Assembly: GCA_963693315.1 (NCBI GenBank)
Contig: OY856186.1
Coordinates: forward strand, 307,547,061-307,611,060
Length of the DNA stretch: 64,000 nucleotides
Origin: Diogma glabrata
Lineage: Eukaryota > Arthropoda > Insecta > Diptera > Cylindrotomidae
Direction of reading: 5' to 3'
The translations under genes and the position numbers were made by a program. The notes beneath the pieces were generated by a model. That model was not told where the DNA came from, made no database searches, and saw only the letters and a list, made by a program, of their open reading frames with translations. Of this stretch, positions 58,932-64,000 are shown one piece after another (the first letter of the stretch is position 1; each line of letters starts with the position of its first letter).

Positions 58932-60439
58932 TAGGGCTCGTAAAATACTCGAACATTAAGTACCCGGGTATCGAGTAGTTATTTTACTCAAATACCCGGG
59001 TTACCCGGGTATCCCGGGTATTTGGATAATTAAAACAAAACAAATTTTCAATAATTCATTTGTACATATTTAATTCAATTAATATTTATATTTATTTAAT
59101 TCAATTAATTTAGTTCTTAAAAATTTGTTAAACGTTAAATGAAATCAAATTTTATAATAATATAACATTTACTATAACTTTTTGTTTATAAAATAGTATT
59201 TTAAAAATATTAAGCTGTTGAGTGTGGAAGGAGCTAACGAACTGCGAATTTTGGTTATTATATTGCCGGCTACTGAAAACACCCGTTCGCATGCCGTTGA
59301 TGTAGGATTTATAGTAAGCAGTGAAGCGTACAGATTATCTAACATTTGGTTTCGCTTACCTCCATTTGTCTCCATAAATGGAAGGGATTGCTCAACATTT
59401 AAATTTTCGCTTTTTTCTTTGGTTTTAGTTATATATGATGCAAGACAATTCTGTAGCTCATTATACACTGATGTTGGTTCCCGCTCTCAATCAGAAGAGC
59501 TTGAGCTTTGATCTGCAACTCTGATGTGGTTTTCATTCAAGTATAGACGTAATAATAATTAATGAGTAAACTGCTTTGTAGAAATTTTTGTTGCGTAGCT
59601 TAAAAACTCATTGCCTTTTGAAAAAATACAATGATGCAAATATAACAATAATGTTATTATATCCTTTTGTCGACGTCTATCAACTTCGTTTTTCAAATAG
59701 TTCACGAGAAAGAGGTGTACTAATCTCGTTTATTTTTTTAGTACGTAGTAAAAAGTACCTTCAGCTGTTATTAGCGTGGCGTTTTTTGTACTCAGTTCTT
59801 GTACTGCTAGCATAAGTGGTTCGAGAATAAATGAGATTTCTTTTAATATTTCTAAATCGCATTCGTTCATTTTGTCAGCGCCCCTAGCTCATCGAGTGCA
59901 GTATTAATGCAATTTTTAATTTAAGAAATCGATTTATTGAAGCAATGAGTATGTTCCACCGTTTTTTACAATCTAAAATTAGTTTCAACTTTTAGCCTTC
60001 CTGAACTTCTACGTGCTCTAATTATAAAAATAAAAGAAACTAAACAATCGGAAAATAGCTGTAGTCGTTTGTGTGGGAGTACTCAGGAATCTCTCAAGGA
60101 TCTACATTTTAAGGTGATAGAAGTATTTCTAAAAAATCTAGGTTCATTCATTTTATAAATCTTCTTTGGTAAAACGCTCCATGCTTTGTGACTTACAAGC
60201 TTCGTAACTATTTGACGACCTTAGCTGATTTACGAACTTATCTAAAATACAACAGTGAAACATATATTTTCTAAAATTATTTTTTGAACAAATCAGCAAA
60301 AGTGACAGATGAGCTTCATAAGAATTTTATTTTTGTAATACCCGAGTACTCGAAGCTATTACCCGGATATTCGAGTAGTAAAATTTTTGGTAAAATACCC
60401 GGGTACCCGGTTATCCGATACCCGAGTATACGAGCCCTA
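58932..60439 (-). mobile_element. Inner hAT in the mariner transposase gene
   Basis: Ends TAGGGCTCGTA and TACGAGCCCTA, with a perfect 8-bp duplication GCGTCCAC (58924-58931 and 60440-60447). Both ends carry clustered TACCCGGGTA / CCCGAGTA motifs (58960-59025 and 60335-60425), probably transposase-binding subterminal repeats. Only a C-terminal transposase fragment remains. Confidence 0.93.
59172..59468 (-). pseudogene. hAT transposase C-terminal dimerisation fragment
   Basis: Minus-strand frame with MYNELQNCLASYI, then LTINPTSTACERVFSVAGNI and LAPSTLNSLIFLKYYF, the hATC dimerisation domain (PTS-x-x-CERVFS...LxPxxLxxLxFLK). The catalytic RNase H-like domain is missing and the frame upstream is broken. 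It resembles, but is distinct from, the fragment at 18205-18442. Lies in the inner hAT and marks its parental family (BED-type hAT). Confidence 0.85.
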
Positions 60440-60628
60440 GCGTCCACTGCGCTCTGCATCTTTTTTGCTGGTACGACCACATTTAAATTCAGCAATCCAC
60501 TTCTCTACCATTTGTCTCGATGGAGCAGAGTTTGGATAATGTTTATCAAGCGATTGTTTGGTTTCCACTGTATTTTTTTTCATCAAAAAGTAATGCTTTA
60601 TTAAAATTCGAAAATCACTTTTTTCCAT
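60440..60628 (-). pseudogene. Mariner transposase, N-terminal part
   Basis: First 63 codons of the transposase. The ATG at 60628 (MEKSDFRILIKHYFL) is chosen because this is the family's conserved start; the frame is open 16 codons further upstream. It contains the first helix-turn-helix of the DNA-binding domain (TVETKQSLDKHYP, VEKWIAEFKCGRTS). It is stopped at once by TAG, the first three bases of the inner hAT. Removing the hAT and one GCGTCCAC rejoins AERSGR to PNEAV in frame with no other lesion. Confidence 0.93.
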
Positions 60629-61090
60629 TTTTTTTTCAAAAACAAAAGTTGCTTCACACAAAATGCTATAACTCACGAATCAATAGTCAGATTGCTGTCA
60701 AATTTATACACGTATCGTTTGAAGGTTAGTACTAAATAAAAATCATATGGAAAAAATTCTAGTAACGCCATCTATGTGTCATCCTACGGACTTATTGAAT
60801 GACCTAGTAGACTGCTACCTGCTACTTCAGTATTTTTTTCTTTTAAAATAAAAATACGAACAAGGAACAAGAAAATAAAAAAATCGCTGTGATTTCTTTG
60901 ATATCACTAAAACATTGATATTTAAGTAGCAGTGATTTTTGTTTTTTGTTCGTATTTTTTTATTTGAAAGGAAAAAAAATTGTATTTGAATTAGTATATA
61001 TTTGAATTAATAGAATAATCAAATTAAAAATACATTGAATGTGCGTTGAATGAACTTTATTTTCTTTAAAGATATTTAATACATACAAAA

Positions 61091-61581
61091 TAGTACATTA
61101 TGATGCTAGGACGTAAAGCTAAAGATTTTGGACGGATGTGGAGTTTGCAAATCGAGGCGCTAGCCGAGATTTGCACCCACATTAAGTCCAAAATAGCTTA
61201 CGTCCGTGCATCATATACTATTTTTTATTCGCCGCAAGCAAAATATTTTAAGAAAGGTTGTTTATTCTAAATTAAAATTATAAACTTTCATAAATTTTAA
61301 AATAAAAAAATGTGGAACAAGTAACCTTTGAAAAAATATTTATTATTTTTTCCAAATTCTATGACAACAAATGATAACAACTATTTTAATTGGATAATGA
61401 AATTTTGAATTTGCGGGTTGCTTTGATAAAAAAATTTATTTTTCATAGAATTTAAACAAATACAAATGCGTTTTACTTTTTTGGACGTAGCTATGACGAC
61501 AAAATAAATAGTTGAAAAGTGATACTTTAAAGCCGCAAATCACAGTAATAAAGTAATACTTTAATACATAGGCGAATAAAA
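61091..61581. mobile_element. Palindrome-headed MITE, copy A
   Basis: It begins TAGTACATTATGATGC and has an inverted partner GCATCATATACTA about 105 bp on (stem GGACGTAA-GCTA--TTTTGGAC / GTCCAAAATAGCTTACGTCC). The loop holds a second hairpin (GCAAATC-GGC / GCC-GATTTGC). Then comes a 350-bp body bounded by TTATTCGCC and GGCGAATAA. Inserted in the right half of the outer hAT. Non-coding. Confidence 0.75.
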
Positions 61582-61971
61582 ACGTTATTTGATAATATTA
61601 CATACTTGACTTTGGACTTTTTTCTTTATTTTTTAAAAATCACACCTGTTACTAAAGTCGCTGTTATTTTTCACAATTTGAAAGTAGCAGTAACAGTTTG
61701 TAACAGTGACTGAAAAGTAGCAGTTTTGCCCATCTCTAGTTATTGATTGAAACGTTTTTGTTTTTTTAAACTTCTTAGACAATTTAATTGAAAATTGTTG
61801 ACCTTTATGGAAGTCAACAATTGATTGAAATAATTTTTTTTGACTACTTTTGCGAAAAATCAAGGTTATTGATTGAAACATTTTTGTTTTTTTTTTAAAC
61901 TTTTTAGACAATTTAATGGAGAATTGTTGACCTTTATGGAAGTCAACTAAGTTGAATGAAATAATTTTTTT

Positions 61972-62299
61972 TTTATTCGCCTACATATTAAAGTGCTACT
62001 TTATTACTGTGATTTGCGGCTTTAAAGTATCACTTTTCAACTATTTATTTTGTTGTCATAGCTACGTCCAAAAAAGTAAAAAGCATTTGTATTTGTTTAA
62101 ATTCAATGAAAAATAAAAATGTTTATCAAAGCAACCATCAAATTCAAAATTTCATTATCCAATTAAAATAGTTGTTATCATTTGTTGTCATAGCTACACA
62201 ATAATTTGGAAAAAATAATAAATATTTTGTCAAAGGTTACTTGTTCCACGTATTTTTATTTTAAAATTTATGAAAATTTATAATTTTAATTTAGAATAA
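61972..62299 (-). mobile_element. Palindrome-headed MITE, copy C (inverted, truncated)
   Basis: Reverse-complement copy of the body of copy A, starting at TTTATTCGCC and ending before the palindromic head. Confidence 0.75.
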
Positions 62300-63503
62300 T
62301 AGTCCAGTAAATAAAGGGTAAAAGGTCGCAAAAATCCTGTCGCGGACGGGACCTGGCGGAAATTGTTGGTCTTACCGAGTACTTTGACGTGAGAAAAATT
62401 ACCTTGGGGTTCCGACCCTCTGAGCCTGGAAAATGGCCCTCAAAGTGTCAGAAGTAGTTTCCGGGCCATATCTCCGAAAATATGGCAGTTAGGGTATTTT
62501 TGTTTAGCTAGAAATGAAGGTGAGCTAATTATCTACAGAAATGGTCCTAATCATTTTTATCGTAAACCCGATAGTTTCCGAGATAACGGACTCGAACCTT
62601 GTCCTGCATTTTTCTCTTCATCATGGAGCCAGAACGCCGCTTTACACGTATTTACTAAGGAGCGGCGGACAAATTAGCGGATAACTCGGTCAAAATTCAA
62701 TATTTTTCGATGATTCAAAATTCATGTGAAAGAGAAAACCCGTACCTGTCACATCCTGTGATAAAATTCCTGTAATCACGTTTGTAAGCGAGTGCAAACG
62801 GCGGTCAAAGTTTCTTTTTATCCGGTTTTCTGACGCTGTTTTAAATTGATTCATATTTTTTTTAAAAATTGTATTTTTATATGTTTCTTTCTTGATTATT
62901 GTACCTGGGGGGGTTTTGAAACATCTCAGAAAGTTTGCCACAGTGGCTTTCTCGCACTTTTAAACAAAAGGGAATTTATTAATTTCCATTTTGAGGACTT
63001 TCATGGAGTTTCGGGAAGTCCGCGGAAAATCATTAATAAAAGATTTGTTGTCTATTAAAGTGCCTCATAAGTTACACCAATTTGTAGCTTAGAATGTCTA
63101 GTTTCCGATCGTATTTTTCAAATTGTTTAGAAATTTCCAAGGCTCTTTAAAAGTTGATTTTACGCCCACACGGGAAAAAAACTGGTCAAATTTTTCAGAA
63201 ACTTTTTTTTCTTTCCGAGGAATGTTTTGGGTATTGTTACTTAAATAAAAGTAAAGCTGAGGTTCTCAGCTTTCCACTGATATAAATAATGTCATTGTTT
63301 TTAATCCACAAAAAAAAAAATTGAAAAAGTTTCTCTGAAATTATTTATGATAATTTCCTCTTTTTTTCTGCTTCACGTGGCGGCGCGTATATTACGTGTA
63401 TAATATCGGTCCGCGCAGGCGCGCACACATGGCACACACACAGTGGCTTCACGCGTCCCTCGTGGACTTATATTGTTATTGTTAATGTATTAATCGTCAA
63501 CAA
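62300..63503. other. Less AT-rich DNA, no gene recognised
   Basis: Short frames at 62690-62941 and 62846-63058 overlap on opposite strands and have no motif. The stretch 63370-63470 is rich in CpG (GGCGGCGCG, CCGCGCAGGCGCGCAC), unlike the rest of the window. Confidence 0.4.
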
Positions 63504-63983
63504 TAGTACATTATGATGCTAGGACGTAAAGCTAAAGATTTTGGACGGATGTGGAGTGTGGAGAGCACCCACATTAAGTCCAAAATAGCTTACGTCCGTG
63601 CATCATATACTATTTTTTATTCGCCGCAAGCAAAATATTTTAAGAAAATTTGTTTATTCTAAATTAAAATTATAAATTTTCATAAATTTTAAAATAAAAA
63701 TATGTGGAACAAGTAACCTTTGACAAAATATTAATTATTTTTTTCAAATTATTGTGTAGCTATGACAACAAATGATAACAACTATTTTGATTGGATAATG
63801 AAATTTTGAATTTAAGGGTTGCTTTGATAAAAAATTTTATTTTTCATAGAATTTAAACAAATGCAAATGCTTTTTACTTTTTTGGACGTAGCTATGACAA
63901 CAAAATAAATAGTTAAAAAGTGACACTTTTAGGCCGTAAATCACAGTAATAAAGTAACACTTTAATATGTAGGCGAATAAAAA
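63504..63983 (+). mobile_element. Palindrome-headed MITE, copy B
   Basis: Same organisation as copy A, in the same orientation. The loop is shorter and differs (GTGGAGTGTGGAGAGC replaces the second hairpin), while the stems and body are nearly identical. Confidence 0.75.
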
Positions 63984-64000
63984 CGTCATTTGTTATAAAT

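Larger units (their letters stand above)
58002..60804 (-). mobile_element. Mariner element, split by an inner hAT
   Basis: TIRs share CATTCAATAAGTCCGTAGGAT after 2-3 end bases that differ; TA borders both ends (58000-58001 and 60805-60806). Without the inner hAT and one TSD it is 1287 bp, the normal mariner size. It encodes one transposase on the minus strand. Confidence 0.92.
57752..61738. mobile_element. Outer hAT (non-autonomous), host of nested elements
   Basis: Ends TAGAGATG and CATCTCTA, with a perfect 8-bp duplication GTTATTGA (57744-57751 and 61739-61746). Subterminal regions at both ends are rich in GTAGCAG / CACTGTTAC / AAAGTAGCA words in inverted arrangement. No transposase of its own was recognised. 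It contains a mariner (58002-60804) and a palindromic MITE (61091-61581). Its own sequence is about 690 bp after removing these. Confidence 0.88.
57710..61965. repeat. 118-bp tandem repeat, first unit split by the hAT nest
   Basis: Unit: GACTACTTTTGCGAAAAATCA, GGTTATTGATTGAAAC, then TTAGACAATTTAAT and GTTGACCTTTATGGAAGTCAA. One copy begins at 57721, is cut by the outer hAT, and finishes at about 61850. A second copy is at about 61839-61965. Confidence 0.8.

Noticed and set aside
58285..58978. Plus-strand ORFs of 100-103 codons over the mariner
   Set aside because: Antisense shadows of the transposase, which has all three catalytic Asp on the minus strand.
61633..61911. 92-codon minus-strand ORF with internal repeats (SKKFKK...FQSIT)
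   Set aside because: It spans the hAT end and the 118-bp tandem repeat; the peptide repeats simply mirror the DNA repeat.

Overview
The window looks like insect (arthropod) nuclear DNA. It is very AT-rich and intron-bearing. Its coding content is almost entirely transposable elements typical of insect genomes: mariner, BED-type hAT, PIF/Harbinger, P element, Helitron, CsRn1-like gypsy, BEL/Pao, a non-LTR remnant and tRNA-derived SINEs. I cannot name the species. I see no convincing intact host gene, no rRNA and no CRISPR. The assembly has a 200-N gap at 29914-30113, entered from a long (AT)n tract.

Layout. 1.6-7.3 kb: a decayed Harbinger element with a Myb/SANT gene (+) convergent with a nuclease gene (-). 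8.4-12.9 kb: a young non-autonomous LTR element (two 1276-bp LTRs, no coding interior) inserted in a reading frame that resumes on the other side. 15.0-16.9 kb: a non-LTR retrotransposon tail and a five-exon Harbinger nuclease. 17.0-21.1 kb: a foldback repeat, two copies of a tRNA-like repeat (one split by a deleted hAT that itself holds another TIR element), and a CCCGGG-ended MITE. 22.2-23.3 kb: a Helitron fragment with a 3' terminus. 23.3-30.9 kb: mostly unannotatable AT-rich DNA with a Harbinger scrap and two (AT)n arrays. 30.9-34.5 kb: a nearly intact five-exon P element with one nonsense codon. 34.6-37.0 kb: a BEL LTR with primer-binding site, then a 2.1-kb foldback. 37.1-45.1 kb: satellite-like and local tandem repeats and a tRNA-Lys SINE. 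47.3-54.4 kb: a young gypsy element whose 3' LTR carries a 1.28-kb insertion; the gypsy sits inside the gag of a decayed BEL element (to 57.66 kb). 57.75-61.74 kb: hAT containing mariner containing a second hAT, plus a palindromic MITE. 61.7-64 kb: tandem repeats, two more copies of that MITE, and a CpG-richer stretch.

How the parts relate: this is a stratified record of insertions. Target-site duplications (TSDs) let several nests be ordered. BEL is older than gypsy, which is older than the insertion in its LTR. Outer hAT is older than mariner, which is older than inner hAT. The tRNA-like repeat is older than its BED-hAT, which is older than the inner TIR element. The few differences between LTR pairs (3 in 382 bp for gypsy; a handful in 1276 bp for the non-coding LTR element) and the near-intact P and mariner frames point to recent activity. 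Exon, TIR and TSD boundaries were read by eye; no alignment or database search was run.
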